From NCBI GenBank assembly GCA_029216955.1, contig JANAVB010015600.1, positions 31,665,554 to 31,729,553 on the forward strand: a DNA stretch of 64,000 nucleotides, written 5' to 3'. Of this stretch, positions 24,401 to 36,413 are shown in pieces (position 1 is the stretch's first letter; every line of letters begins with the position of its first letter). A program made the position numbers and the translations under genes. The notes beneath the pieces are model-generated. The model searched no databases, had not been told where the DNA came from, and saw nothing but the letters and a program-made list of their open reading frames with translations. The DNA comes from Iris pallida (taxonomy: Eukaryota; Streptophyta; Magnoliopsida; Asparagales; Iridaceae).

Positions 24401-25727
24401 GGCGAAGGCTTACCCCTGCTGACCTCCTCTGGTCTGCTGCTGGTGCTGGGTAAACTTCTGCTGCTGGGTCGACAACGGTCCCTTCTGCTGTGCCCTGTCG
24501 GAGCCTTGGCTCCTGCTCCCTGTACTGTACGTCCCGAAGACATGGGACAATCCCTCAACTGGTGCTCCGCTGCTCCACAAAGGAGGCATTTGACTAGCCT
24601 TTTTCTGTACTCATTCCACACATGTCCCGGCTTCTTGCAGAAAGTGCAACTGCTGACTTGCTACTGTCTAGGCGCCTGCTGAATCTGCTTCTGCTGAACA
24701 GGCACACGACCCTGATTCTGGAACTACTGCTACTGCTGGAACGGCTTCTGCTGATGCTACTGCTGCTGATAATGAGGTATCTTGGCCTGGCCTCAACTGC
24801 CGCTGGCTCTATATGAATCACGATCTCTCTTCAGTTTCAGTTTGAGGTCGTCCTCCACTGCCATAGCTCCCATCAGAATCTCTTCGAAGGTAGCATTCAT
24901 GTTGCTCTTGGTCAAGACTTGACTTCCTTAATCAAGCCCTTCCTGAATCTCCTAGCCTTCGCTATCTCGCTCAGGCCCTCCATAAATCTGCCCAGACGGC
25001 AGAACTCTCCAGCGTACTCTTCTACTGTCTGGTTCCCCTGGACCAGATTTTCAAACTGTGTCTCTAAAGCGCCAAGTGCTCTATCGGGGAAGAACTTCTC
25101 CTTGAAGAGCTTCTTGAAAGCCTCCCAAGTCTGCCCCTGAGTACCAATCCTAGGGTCGGTCTAGTAACATGTGCGGGCAAGGTCTTGCATCTGGCTGCCC
25201 GCTGCTTCTATCTGAAGCCTAGCTGGTATCTCCGCGAGATGGAAGATCTCCTCAATGTACTCGATCCAGTCGTCGGCATACAGGATACCCTCGGTACCCT
25301 TGAAGTCTCATGGCCGCATCTTCTGGAAATCTTGAATGCCCTGAGTCTTCGGCTGGTACGGCTGTATCTGCCCCTCATGCGGTTGGACAGTCACCTTCTC
25401 TACTGCCACCATGGCTAACTGATGGGCATTGTCAATGTCCTGCCTCATATCCTTCGCCTAGCGTCGTCGGGTCTCCATCATCTGCTGCATGAAGGCAAAG
25501 AACTACCTCACATCTACTGTTCCCTGAGGTGGTGGTGGTGGCATACCCTGAACTCCTGGGGTAGTCCGCGAAACTGGTGGAGGAGCACCCCCAAAAGTTA
25601 CAGACGATCCTACTGGAGCTGGAACAAGAGGTGCTATGGTCCCCGGGCCTGGCTGAGTCGGACGAGAAGTAGCAGACCTCTCAGCGGTATCCCTTTGACC
25701 AGAGCGCTGCGATCGTGTCTCCACCAT
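24401..25727 (-). pseudogene. Element C gag (broken)
   Basis: The likely start is MVETRSQRSGQRDTAERS at 25727, a Pro-rich N-terminus. The gag domain is scattered over frames with stops: DWIEYIEEIFHLAEIPARLQ near 25270, LARTCY, FKKLFKEKFFPD, VEEYAGEFCRLGRFMEGL near 25010. A Gln-rich linker and two zinc knuckles lie near 24660-24580: CTFCKKPGHVWNEY (Tyr for the last Cys, as in E) and CLLCGAAEHQLRDC (standard). At least five in-frame stops, or frame changes, break it. It would encode the RNA-packaging protein of C if intact. Confidence 0.8.
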
Positions 25728-25971
25728 CCTGAAGACAGATCAAAATAAAGAATCAATTACTGAGAAGGAAGCGATATAATCAAAGGATGACATTTCATTT
25801 CAAAAGAAGGCAATTAGCAGTAATAATTAGATAAGAGTTTTCATAAAGTGTGATTGAGTACCTTATCTTATATCATATATCCTACTGCAGGCTGTAGCGA
25901 TACTCTAGTTCGAGTACTGCTATGAAATCGTACTAGTTGCGACAGACCTGCGTAGGCTACCACTAAAAATG
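25728..25971 (-). other. C leader with decayed primer-binding site
   Basis: At 25945-25962 the plus strand reads GACCTGCGTAGGCTACCA, differing from the tRNA-Ile 3' end at three positions, all transitions. It lies 9 nt from the LTR edge at 25972. Nothing else is recognisable. Confidence 0.6.
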
Positions 25972-27178
25972 TGTCACGACCCGGACCCAGTGTAAGGGCA
26001 CAAGAAGTGGGTACGTCCAGCCTACGCCGCAGTGTCGGCGGTAGAACGCTGTCATAGGTCACAACATCTAGCAATAACCAATCATGTACAATGATATACA
26101 CTCCAAAAAGGAGAACAATATAAAGGTACAACTCCATCACAGTATCTAAGGAGGAATAAAGAGAAAAGATGAAACATAAGATAAAAGAGTAATCTCCAAC
26201 CAACTACAAATGAGAGCAATATCTGAATGTACAACATCTATCAATATCCAGAACTGAAAGTACATAAGTAAGACAACAAGGGAAAACTAGTCTAGAATTC
26301 TAATCTAGACAATAGACAAGTCCTCAACAACTGTAGGATCCTCCTGAGGGTCCAAGTCACCGGTGTCATCTAAGCATGTGCCATAATACGTAGGACAGAA
26401 CTCCTCCTCTTCACCTGTAATATTTTCAACAGTCCAATCAGGACGGGAACGAGCACAATACATCTCATGTAGTTCATATCTTGACAGGAAATATAAAGCA
26501 TGTGATAGGCTAAGATACATGAAACGCTGTAAGAAATAAGCATGAAAGAAAAAGAGAAAACTGATAAACAAGTCTATCTATATATAATAATAGAGAACTG
26601 TAAGTGACTATGTGATTTAGAGTACAAGATAGACATGTGAACGACTTAATTTGTACATGATTACACTAAAGAGTTTGTACATGATTATACTACTTTGGAA
26701 TTATTCACATGACTATTTCTACTCCTCCATGCCCTAATAAATACACAAAGATCTAGACAGGTTATGTTATTGTACATAATAATTTATACATGAAGCTCAT
26801 GAAATCAAGAGAGTACATGAGAGCACATGAGTATACATGAATAATAAGAGTCCATAGAATACATGATGTTCGTGAAAAGTACATGACATAATGTATTCGA
26901 TGCACCAGAGGGGGATAACATCTCATGTAAAGATCCATATAGTACTAATCCGTGTTAATGTCGTGTCAGCATCAAGTAAATTAAGCTATGACAAGAATAT
27001 AATTCCTAACAAGTATAAAACGGTCAGAGAATGTACTCGCCTGATATCCGGTCTGTCTGTTGAGAATATGAGTCTGGACTAGAGTATATGAGTCCTATTT
27101 TAGAGCAACACAGGTCACTACATGTCTAACATGAAATAAGAATAGTCTACAATTCATTCTAAATGATTCTAGGTCCTT

Positions 27179-27372
27179 CTAGGTCAAAATCAACCATTGG
27201 TCAACTCTGGTCAAACCTGGTCAACTCTGGTCAAACTTGGTCAACCATATGTCAACTAGTCTATCTACCAAAATTTAGGTCAAACACAACTTATCTAGTC
27301 ATTCTAAACTCATTTGAGTTGATTTGCATCAAGTTTGACTTAAAGTTGACTTTTGTCAACTTGGTCGACTTG
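27179..27372. promoter_or_regulatory. TTGAC (W-box-like) cluster in the C 5' LTR
   Basis: About eleven GTCAA/TTGAC cores occur in 190 bp, on both strands, several as GGTCAACTCTGGTCAAACCT repeats. They lie about 2.4 kb inside the LTR in the sense direction, so any role would be that of an internal enhancer. Confidence 0.5.
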
Positions 27373-27491
27373 ATAATCAACTAGGCCAATTTATGCTCAT
27401 GGGGTCCATCCTAATCTGACTCATTAAGCATAAGTCTATATCTATTAACAATCACAACATATACATTAAGTATTTTAGGTATCACATTCAC

Positions 27492-27494
<3 letters not shown>

Positions 27495-27568
<74 letters not shown>
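27495..27568. repeat. TA microsatellite in the C 5' LTR
   Basis: About 37 TA units. The resulting Ile/Tyr-repeat frames are meaningless. Confidence 0.92.
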
Positions 27569-27577
<9 letters not shown>

Positions 27578-28200
27578 CATGGGTAACTATAGACATATAG
27601 GTTCTAATATATATATATGTACATATGAGAGCTATACCGAGTATATGTGTACTGTGGGGGGTGTGTGTGTGAGTGAAGGGAAAGAAATGGTAATAGGGAA
27701 AAGGAATAATCTGAGAACTACAAGAATCCTGAAACCAAAACAAAACCCAAACCTTGGTATCAAACCAAGGTTCATAATTTCAAGGAAACTGAGAAAGATG
27801 TCAGTTCAACCTGGGTTTGACATCAGTTATGTAAACTGTGTATTAGCTCAGTTCAAACCCGAGATTAATAAAACCTGAGAACATATAATACAATGCAAGA
27901 AAACTGAAAATGAAAGCAAGAAGAAAGCTGAAAATGAAAACAAGGAAAACTTGATAATAGAGTTCAACTAACCCTGGGATTCTAAATCTCAACCCTGAGA
28001 TTGTTCCACACAATCTGAAACATCAACTAAACTAAAGAAATCTCAGGAAGTCAATGATCTTAAACCCAAAATCAAGTTTTGCAATATATAAAATCTGAAC
28101 TTCAAGTTCAGTCGGGTTTTGAACACTCAACCCATTCGAAACTCAGATTTTGATCCCATTCCTCATTCACTGTGAAACCCAGCTATGTAATATCCATCTA

Positions 28201-28203
<3 letters not shown>

Positions 28204-28283
<80 letters not shown>
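28204..28283. repeat. Second TA microsatellite in the C 5' LTR
   Basis: About 40 TA units; the partner LTR has only about 23 (8902-8947). Confidence 0.92.
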
Positions 28284-28287
<4 letters not shown>

Positions 28288-30756
28288 CATCATCAATTAA
28301 CCATAATTTAACAGTTTAAAACAAAAACTTTGAAAATACATTTCAAATTCAGTTTATCGAGTATCAGTACACAAGATCGAAACCCAACATCAAATGAAAA
28401 CCCAATTCAGGCATGGAGAAGTGTCACACACATGTGTATGTGTCAAGGGGTTCATCTTGTGTCCACAAAACTGGACACAAAGTGTCAATTGGCACATGAC
28501 ACACACATAGTGCACCTGTGCACAGACAACCTCGTGCGGGAGTGTCAGTAGCTCGTGGGCACGACACAGAGCTCGAGGCAAGTCGAGCTCGTGCACAGTC
28601 CTAGAGGAGGTCTAGGGCTAGTGACGTGTCACCCTGAGACACGACCACAACGTGTCCTCGAGTCGCACGAGATGCGTATCAGACGCCACTGAACCGCACG
28701 CGCACGACAGGCCCTGATCCGTGCGGCTCGAATTGTGTGTCCGACACAAAATGAGATGACATGGCACTTGGGGGCTGACATTTCAGTCATGTCTCCAAGC
28801 CACACACCAAGTTTTGTGTGTCCAAGTGACACGAATACTGCGAACTTCCAACCAAACAGCAGGGCACGCGCGCGCGTGTCTCGGGCTGTGGTTCGTGTCC
28901 GATTTTGGACACGAATGTGATGCAATTCGTGCTCAGTCCAATATAGATTCAGAAGTCATATTTAATCTACAAATCCAATCAATTAGATTTCAAAATTATG
29001 AACAAAATTTTCTTTTTGGCATTTCATCAAACATATGTATATTTGCACTGATACGTGTCCGATACGGACACCAAATCAATACAAAATCCTACGAAACTCA
29101 TCCTACAGCTAGGGGACACCTAGATGGATGCATCTACAGAAATAATTCATGAAATTATGGATGTTTGGAGAATTTACCTATTGGGATGAATTCCTATAGA
29201 AAAGCTTCGATTGTGTAGATTCCTCCTTACGGCTCCAAATCCCCAATGCACTCGAAATCTGAATTTCCTCAACCACAATGATTCATAAATAATAATCAGG
29301 ACCTAATGCAAAAGACTAGGGTTTAATAGGAGGATAAATGAGAAAGTTAAAGGGAAGAAACTTACTTAGGTTTTCCAGGAGAGAAAGAATTCAAAGGAGA
29401 AATGAATTTTCAACATAAGAGATATTAAATACTTCCCCCCTTTGACCTAGTTGGCCGGCCACACTTAGATGGGCTAGGGTTTCCTATGGGTTGGGCTTGG
29501 CCTCTTTCCTATGGCTAAAATAAAACATTAAATAAAAAGGAAATTGCTAACTAGCCCTAATAAATATGCTAATAGCTTCTAACCTTAGAATAGGATTACT
29601 AACCCTAACAAATCATGCTGCTAGGCCACTAAGTCATGGTGAGTCACTAGGCTAGGTTGCACCAAGGCCATACTGTCACAGGCCAAAATCACAACACCAA
29701 TAATATAATATATAAAAAACAATCAAAAGAATTACACAATTACCAAAATACCCTTAAATAGAAAAAATGGATGTGACACTAATCCATTAACCCTGATCCA
29801 TTCTTCCCTAACCTAACTATTTACTATTAATAACAATGTTAATAAATAGTATTAATGGCATTAGCTGCAAAGTTAATTGAAAGGGGTTCACCTGATGTGT
29901 TCACTCCCAAATGTTCCAAGCAAAAAAAATTTGAAGAGAGGGGAAAAGCTTCTGACGTTGTTCCCAACATCCTAATCCCTAATATGAAAAGGGAATAAGA
30001 GAGAAGTGGTCTCTAAGCTGACCCAAGGAAATCGAAGACGTTGTTCCCATCAACACCTCATAAATCCCAAATTGAGTTAGAGAGAGACAAAAGGAAGAGA
30101 GGCTCACCGAAGGGTTCTCGGCAGGGCAGCTGGGCTCGCCAGTGGGAACTCTGGTCGACGGTGCCGGGGTTCACAATGGCGGGCCTCGAGTACACGACGG
30201 CGCACTGGGGAACGTGCTCGCGCGACGGATCACCGGGGGCAGCCCATCGTGGAGGCGTCCAGCTATGGGCGGCACCAGCCTCGAAAATCGCCGAGGTAGA
30301 GCAAAGCGTCAGATCTGGCGCGGGCGGCTGTGGTGGTGGAAGGCGCGGGTCAAAGGTGATGGTCTCTCTTTCCTTCTCAATTTTTTTGTGATGGTGGTTT
30401 GTGGTGGTTGACGGGGTGGACGGTCGGATAGCCGCGGTGGCGGTGGCGGTGGCGGTGTGTTTGGGTGTGGTCGATGTTGGAATGGTTGTGTGTGGTGGTT
30501 GTGTTGATGTGGCATTGGCTGAGGTAGGCTTGGGGAGTTGGGGTGTGCTGGTAGTGTGATGCCATAGTGGCGGGGCAAGGCAATAATAGTGTGGTGGTCA
30601 GAACTAACACGAAAGTGGGGGCTTCAGAGCTCCGACAATGCCGGGGTGGCCAGGGCAGGGAAAACAGGGCGTGGTCGACTGTTTGGGGAGAATGCTGGTG
30701 GCTACAGGAGTTTAAGTTTAGGAAATTTTTTGATGTAGAATATTGGGAGTGTCCAA

Positions 30757-30764
30757 TATTTATA
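30757..30764 (-). promoter_or_regulatory. Minus-strand TATA box
   Basis: TATAAATA in the context CCCTATAAATATTGG. A C-rich, CCACCA-rich leader follows to about 30110, ending in GGTGAGCC. This matches the promoter-leader-donor layout of the B LTR and suggests an LTR promoter on the minus strand. Confidence 0.45.
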
Positions 30765-32059
30765 GGGTAGGGTAGAAAACCCTATTGTCAAAAATGTAAA
30801 TATAATAGGTAGGAAAAATTAGTAGAAATTATTGGCAACTAATTCCAACACGAACCACTAATAATTAGATTAATTAATACTAATTAATCACTAGCTATTA
30901 ATAATTTAGATATTACAACTAGTTAATTTATTAGCTAATTACAATTTATCTACCACTATCAATCCCTACGTAAACTCGAAAGACCTAACTCACGATCTTA
31001 GTCCAAACTTGGTAGGCTAGAAGACCGAATTGGTCTTAGCCAGATACGAGGGAAAAATTGAATAACCTGCAATCATTATAACTATAGGATTTCAAAATAA
31101 ATATTTTATAGTAAATAAATCATATTTAATTAAAAATAATATTTTGACAAATTATTTCGTATATAAAAGAAATATTTATATCAGATGAAAATTCTAGACA
31201 GGAAATCATCTAACTAGCATAATATAGTTTTTCAAGCCGATGACTCAATACTGATAGCATATTACAATTGAAAATATATTTCATATTAAAATTCCCGTTT
31301 TCAAAGACTTGAAAAAATTCAGAGAACAGAAATTACAAAATTTTAAATAATCCAATATTTCAGTTAACGGAGGTTATAAAATGATAATGCTACTAAATAC
31401 TGTTCACGCTTTGCAATCAGTTTCATATATTAAAATGTTCATTCCTTGGCATGGTCATGGACAACTTGTGCACAAGTTTCGCTTTCCTCGAAACTATATT
31501 CCAGGAACCTGGAACCGAATCGACCTAGGGGAAATATGAGTCGTGCTTCGGCACGAGGCATTTCGAGACTTCAAACGGGCTTGCAACCTGGATTAAAGGT
31601 GCGTCGTAATGCCATTGATAACTGTTCCTTGTGGTGGCGAACACCAATGACCGCATATAAGATGGTAGCATGCTCACTTATGGTCTTATGCAGGTGAAAA
31701 TTATAATCTTTGTTTTATATAGAGATTAGCACGGTCGTGGTAAGAATTGGGATAAACTGTTATGCTTTACTGTATGCTTTTACTGTTTTAGAGAAGGTTA
31801 TCAATATGAACTGAATTCATTTAGTTCTGAATAGAAAGAAAACTCCAATGCAAGCTACCTTAATAATCAGAGTCAGTTTAGACGAGTGGGTTCATCCCGC
31901 TCACTAGTGCATTCCCAAGTGTACTAATCCCCCAACCCCACAGGTGACGAAGACTCTGGTGGTGCACGGTGCTAGGCCAAAGCTGAAGTTTGTGGAAGCA
32001 TTTTGAAGCTCTGCCTATTTCAAAGTATTTTGAAGCTAATTCATCGAAAGCATTCAATG

Positions 32060-32068
32060 TATAAAAGG
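32060..32068 (+). promoter_or_regulatory. TATA box candidate of the F LTR
   Basis: TATAAAAGG lies about 340 bp upstream of the LTR end, a plausible U3/R boundary for F. Confidence 0.45.
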
Positions 32069-32409
32069 GTGAATGTATGGGACGACAAAAATTAGTTCAG
32101 ACATCTTGTCGAGTATTTTTTTCATTTCAATCAATGTAGCCGCAATGACATATCCGATGTAATTATGAATTGTACTTCCTTGCAAGCTATGAATGAAAAT
32201 CATATTTCTATCTTCCAATGCCGCCTGTTCAATTACTCTGTGATTTATGAAGTTTCAACTTGATGTTTCAAATAATTGATCAAATGTAATGTTTTTGCCT
32301 TGTATGAGTGCAACTCTAAACTTATACAACATCACGTCCTAGAGAGGACGATCGATTCGGCATAATCGATGTGAGGACGAATGGTTTGTCGAATCGGAGC
32401 ATGACAAAT

Positions 32410-32421
32410 TGGTATCAGAGC
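32410..32421 (+). other. Primer-binding site of F (tRNA-Met)
   Basis: TGGTATCAGAGC lies 3 nt after the LTR end. It is the standard complement of the plant initiator tRNA-Met 3' end and unlike the tRNA-Ile-type sites of the other elements. Confidence 0.9.
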
Positions 32422-32547
32422 ACAGTTAAGTTTTCTCGAATTTTTGAAAAATATTTCATTTGGAATGTTCATTACGATTGCTCGGTTGAATGCTTGTCGA
32501 CATGCTGCAAAAAATAAAAGTTCCATACATGTAAGCTCGTAGATATT

Positions 32548-33735
32548 TTGAAAATACTAACGGGTTTACTTTGTTTTATAGGAATGATTAAGAAAAATAG
32601 AAATAATTCCGCCACAACAACCAACGCTGTGGATAGTTCGTCTAGTTCGAAGGGTGCTAGCCCTAGCGAGACTACAATGGAGAAAATGTTGTGCTTGATA
32701 GAGCAGCAGCAACAGCTTCAGATGCAAATCCAAGCCCAATTTGGTGTGCAACAGAAGCAAATGGACGACCTAACGCAGATCGTAAGCAATATGGTGGCCA
32801 CCACCAACGCAACGGTCGTGGCATATGAAGAGAGGGAAGATGTTCAAGAAGAAGTAGAGGAAGAAATTCAACAATAAACGATGAATTCTTCTTCCTTGTT
32901 TAAAGCAACGGAGTTTCAGAAGATGAACCCGCCTAAGTTTAATGGTCGAGAAGCGCCTGATGTGATCGTGGGATGGCTCATGGAGATTGAGGACTTACTT
33001 AATCTTCTCTACCTCGAAGGGTCCCAGAAGGTAGCATGTGCGGCCTTACAACTGCAATTGAGGGCCTATGACTGGTGGCGGCGAAGAAACATAAAATCTA
33101 TGAAACCGACCCCAACACCAAAATTTCTTTAAAAACGTTGAAGGAAGATTTTTTGAACAGTATGTTCCTCGGGCCGTCCGTCGATAGAAAGGGGACGAGT
33201 TCATGATGTTGAGACAAGAGAATATGTCTATTGAAGATTATGACGCATGCTTCTTAAAACTTGCAAAATTTGTCGATTCCATCCTGCCCAAAAAAGAAGA
33301 ATGGTGCAAACATTTTCAATAGGATCTGAATGATGAATTGCGTAAGGACGTCATGAATCAGTGATGCCAAACTTATCGTGATTCCTATAAAGCCGCACTT
33401 GATAGCGAGCAGATCTTTGACCGTATGTCACAACGAGTTGTGCTAGTCGTCCGTAATAATTTTAACAAGCATCCTAACGACGCGGGAGGCTCGGGATTAG
33501 TAAAGCATTTGGACATAGGGCAGTCGATTGCCGAGTAGGATGCTTTCAATGTGGTCGGCAGGACCACAAGACTCAGGAATGCCAGACGGGGAGGGTGAAT
33601 CAATACCCTCCAAAGAACGTTCCGAATCAATGTCCGCCGAGGAATGTTCTGAATCAGAATAGAGCGCCTCCACTACAAGGCGCAAATGCGGTGTCAGTAA
33701 ACCCGCCAATCAATGCCATGGAGCACAAGACCGAG
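32548..33735 (+). pseudogene. Element F gag (broken)
   Basis: The start is probably Met at 32584 (MIKKNRNNSATTTNAV), though an in-frame Met exists at 32548. A Gln-rich coiled-coil-like segment (IEQQQQLQMQIQAQFGVQQK) is followed by a TAA at 32875. Past this, and in the same frame, comes FQKMNPPKFNGREAPDVIVG, WLMEIEDLLNLL and LQLRAYDWW, typical of Ty3 gag. Frameshifts follow near 33090-33200. One standard zinc knuckle, CFQCGRQDHKTQEC, sits at 33541-33582. A Pro/Asn-rich stretch leads to the protease. Confidence 0.82.
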
Positions 33736-35213
33736 TCTATGCATTGACTCGAGACGAGGCATTCGAGTCCGATGCTATTGTAATAGGTATATTAATCTAT
33801 AAAATACATGCTCGAGTACTATTCGATTCGGGTGCAATGCATAGTTTTATATCTGCAAATTTTGCTAAAAGATAAATTAGCCATGCAATCGCTAGATATG
33901 AACATCAGCGTTAGCACTCCATTGGGAGTCAATATGCCTGTAAACTTTATTTGTAGGAACGGCCAAATTTGCATCGAGAGTAGAAATCTATCCTTGGAAG
34001 TCATCATACTAGACATCAAAAAGTACGACATAATCCTGGGCATGGATTGGTTGGGCGCCTACCATGCAACGATTGAGTGCACGGAGAAAAGAGTTGTGTT
34101 TTGTCTTTCCGTCGAGACAGAGTTCTCATATTCGTGCGGTGAAGTATCAAAGACGGGGATGGTGGTATCGGCAATATCGGCAATGCGTATGTTACGTTTT
34201 GGCTGTGAGGGATACTTGGCATCAGTTCGAGATACGAGGAATGATAATGCAAACACAGTGGATACTGATGTTATGGCAGATTTTTTTGACGTTTTCCCAA
34301 ACGAGATACCCGGGATGTCGTCGGATCGAGAAATAGAATTCAGGATCGACACGTTCCCGGATACATGGTCAATATCAAAAGCGCCTTACCGAATTGCTCC
34401 AGCAGAATTAATGGAGCTGAAAGTGCAATTACAAGAGTTGCCAAACTGCAGATTTATTTGCCCTAGCATCTCTCTGTGGGGAGCTTCTGTGATGTTCGTG
34501 AAAAGGAAAGACGGATCGATGCGGCTATGCATCGACTATCGAGAACTCAACAAGGCTACCGTGCGAAATAAGTATCCACTGCCACAAATTGAGGACTTGT
34601 TTGACCAACTACAAGGTGCGTCAATATTTTTAAAAATCGATCTTCGTTCAGGCTACCACCAGTTGAAGATCAAGCCTAATGACATATCAAAGTCTGCCTT
34701 TCGCACTCGATATGGTCATCATAAATTCCTAGTCATATCGTTCGATTTGACGAATGCCCCAGCCGCTTTCATAGATTTGATGAACCGAGTCTTCTTTTAA
34801 TCAATAAATTTGTGGTCGTATTCTTCGGCAATATCCTTGTCTACTCAAAGAATTGGAAAGAACACACGGAATACTTGAAGACGGTGCTGCAGACTTTACA
34901 TGAACACAAACTATATGCAAAGTGGAGTAATTGCGAGTTCTGGATGAGTAGCGTGACGTTCCTCGGACACATTTTCTTTATAGAAGGTGTTGTGGTGGAC
35001 CCAAAGAAAATTAAAGCGGTGGTAGATTGGAAACGACCTACCTCGGCTAGTGACATTCGGAGTTTCCTAGGCTTGGCGGGCTACTGCCGATGGTTCGTAC
35101 GAAGTTTTTCTAAATTAGCGTCGCCTCTGACTCGCCTCACCCAGAAGGGAATCATATTCGAATGGAGTAACGACTGTGGAACCAACTTTTAAGAGTTGAA
35201 GCAATAGCTCATC
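33736..35213 (+). pseudogene. Element F protease and reverse transcriptase (5' part of pol)
   Basis: The protease motif [13 protein letters not shown] is at 33816-33854. Its frame stops at 33872, and the rest ([19 protein letters not shown]) is in another frame. RT follows: [46 protein letters not shown] and [12 protein letters not shown] frameshift at the TAA after NRVFF (34800) leads to FVVVFFGNILVYSKNWKEHT. The two catalytic Asp of the usual FIDD are Gly-Asn here (34821-34832), so this RT is inactive irrespective of the stops. FLGLAGYCRWF and LTRLTQKGIIFEW follow. The CACTA insertion cuts the gene just after ELKQ (a stop) LIS. Confidence 0.88.
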
Positions 35214-35216
35214 TCA

Positions 35217-35665
35217 CACTACTAAAATAAGGCAAATTAGCGACGTCAGGATACGTCGCTAATTAAGGAAAATACGTCACTAATCGTAATTAGTGACGAC
35301 TTTAGCGACGAAACATGAAGGTCGCGAAAAAGCTAGTCGCATATGACAAATTCGTCGCCCTCCGTCGCTGTTTGCGACGTGACCACAATGTCGTTGGGTC
35401 GTCGCAAAATTAGCGACGGAGGGCGACGAAATTGTACGTCGCCAAATTAGCGACGTAGTGCGACTACTTAGCAACGTTATTTCTTTTTATGTGATGACAT
35501 GGCATGCCTGCCACGTCAGCAGTGTAGCGACGTACAGCGACCAAATTAGCGACGTCAGGATTCTACCACGTCAGCTTCTGAGCGACGGATAACGACATAA
35601 CGATGCTAATTAGCGACGTCAGGGTACGTCGCTATACGTCGCAGATCGTCGCTATACGTCGCAGA
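35217..35665. repeat. H left terminal and subterminal repeats
   Basis: After the CACTA terminus, variants of TTAGCGACGT and its inverse ACGTCGCTAATT recur on both strands more than a dozen times. In CACTA elements such arrays are the binding sites of the accessory transposition protein. Confidence 0.85.
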
Positions 35666-35671
35666 TATTAT

Positions 35672-36061
35672 AAAAAAAATTTAAAAATATAATGCGTATT
35701 TTTGTTATGCTGTGTGTCTGTGTTTATAGTGTGTGTGAAGTGCAGTGTTCGAACCATCGACAGTTTTGCTTACTGTTCTATGTTTTATCTTGGATAGAAA
35801 GAGCAACAGTTCAGGGTGCACTTCTCAGGCTTCCTCTTCACGTCCTTCACCTTCTCGGGATCCTTTACGACGTCCTGAGAAAGTGAAGGATGTGAAAATA
35901 AAGCTCTCAGAAGTACACCCTGAACTGTTGCTCTTTTTGTCCAAGATAAAACATACAACAGTAATCAAAACTATCGATAGTTTCGAACACTGCATTTCAC
36001 ATACACTGTAAACACAGACACACATCATCACAAAAATACACATTATATTTTTTTAAAATTT
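35672..36061. repeat. Long fold-back inside H
   Basis: A near-perfect inverted repeat with arms of about 190 bp. AATGCGTATTTTTGTTATG at 35691 pairs with the inverse of 36022-36042, and AGCAACAGTTCAGGGTG at 35802 pairs with 35916-35932. The arms close near a loop of about 12 nt (35861-35872, TCCTTTACGACG). Opposite-strand frames at 35692-35886 and 35825-36043 encode similar peptides only because of this symmetry. It could be a MITE, an inverted duplication, or a hairpin RNA source. Confidence 0.85.
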
Positions 36062-36413
36062 GGACAGCACCTCCTTTGTATATCAGATCATCGCTTATAA
36101 CCTAGCGTAGGTATATTTGTCATCCCCGTCGCAGATATCATCATAATTAACTATCTTCTATCATAATAGTCTACAACTAATAGATGAATAACAGTCTCCC
36201 ATCATAACAGTCTCCCATCATAACAGTCTACAACTAAATATCATACATGTACTCAATGAAAATACTAACAAAGTAAATATCACAAACATACATGTCCAAC
36301 AGAGTCAAATAAGAATGAAAATCAGTGTACCAATGATCAATGGGCCCATAGGGCCAATACATACAAAGATGATAAAAAAATCTACTGGATTACTGAGGAC
36401 CCCTGCTGCGCAT
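36062..36413. other. H spacer
   Basis: AT-rich, with short CATCATAACAGTCTCC duplications near 36200. No gene is seen. Confidence 0.6.

Larger units (their letters stand above)
7073..29778 (-). mobile_element. Element C: Ty3/gypsy retrotransposon, 3'-LTR truncated, split by E
   Basis: This is a minus-sense gag-pol retrotransposon. Its 5' LTR is 25972-29778, its 3' LTR is 7073-10432, and gag-PR (24005-25727) and RT-RH-INT (10512-13562) lie between them, interrupted by E. The left LTR lacks the first 454 bp present in the right one (25972-26425), because B was inserted there; the missing piece should lie left of the window. The PBS is a decayed tRNA-Ile type. The two LTRs differ by many substitutions and an 11-bp indel near 29479, so C is clearly older than D. 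The right flank 29779-29783 is CTAAT; the partner duplication is off-window. Confidence 0.85.
25972..29778 (-). repeat. Element C 5' LTR (3.8 kb)
   Basis: The full-length LTR, from TGTCACGACCCGGACCC to GGATGTGACA. It contains a TTGAC cluster (27179-27372), two TA microsatellites (27495-27568 and 28204-28283), and a segment rich in CACG and GTGTC words (28420-28930). The first 454 bp have no partner in the truncated left LTR. Confidence 0.9.
29779..32406 (+). repeat. LTR-derived region ending in the F 5' LTR
   Basis: The right edge is firm: GAGCATGACA at 32406 is followed by a tRNA-Met primer site, so this is the end of the F 5' LTR. A TATAAAAGG at 32060 may be its promoter. The left part behaves differently. 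Read on the minus strand it has a TATA box (30757-30764), a 600-bp C-rich leader and a donor-like site (30107), like the plus strand of the B LTR. It may therefore be a separate minus-oriented LTR fragment inserted in F, or simply F LTR sequence. The beginning of the F LTR (TGTAGCGCCCCGTCC, seen at 51694) is not found here, consistent with truncation by C. Confidence 0.6.

Noticed and set aside
35692..36043. Two similar cysteine-rich peptides encoded on opposite strands.
   Set aside because: The similarity follows from the inverted repeat; neither frame has other support.
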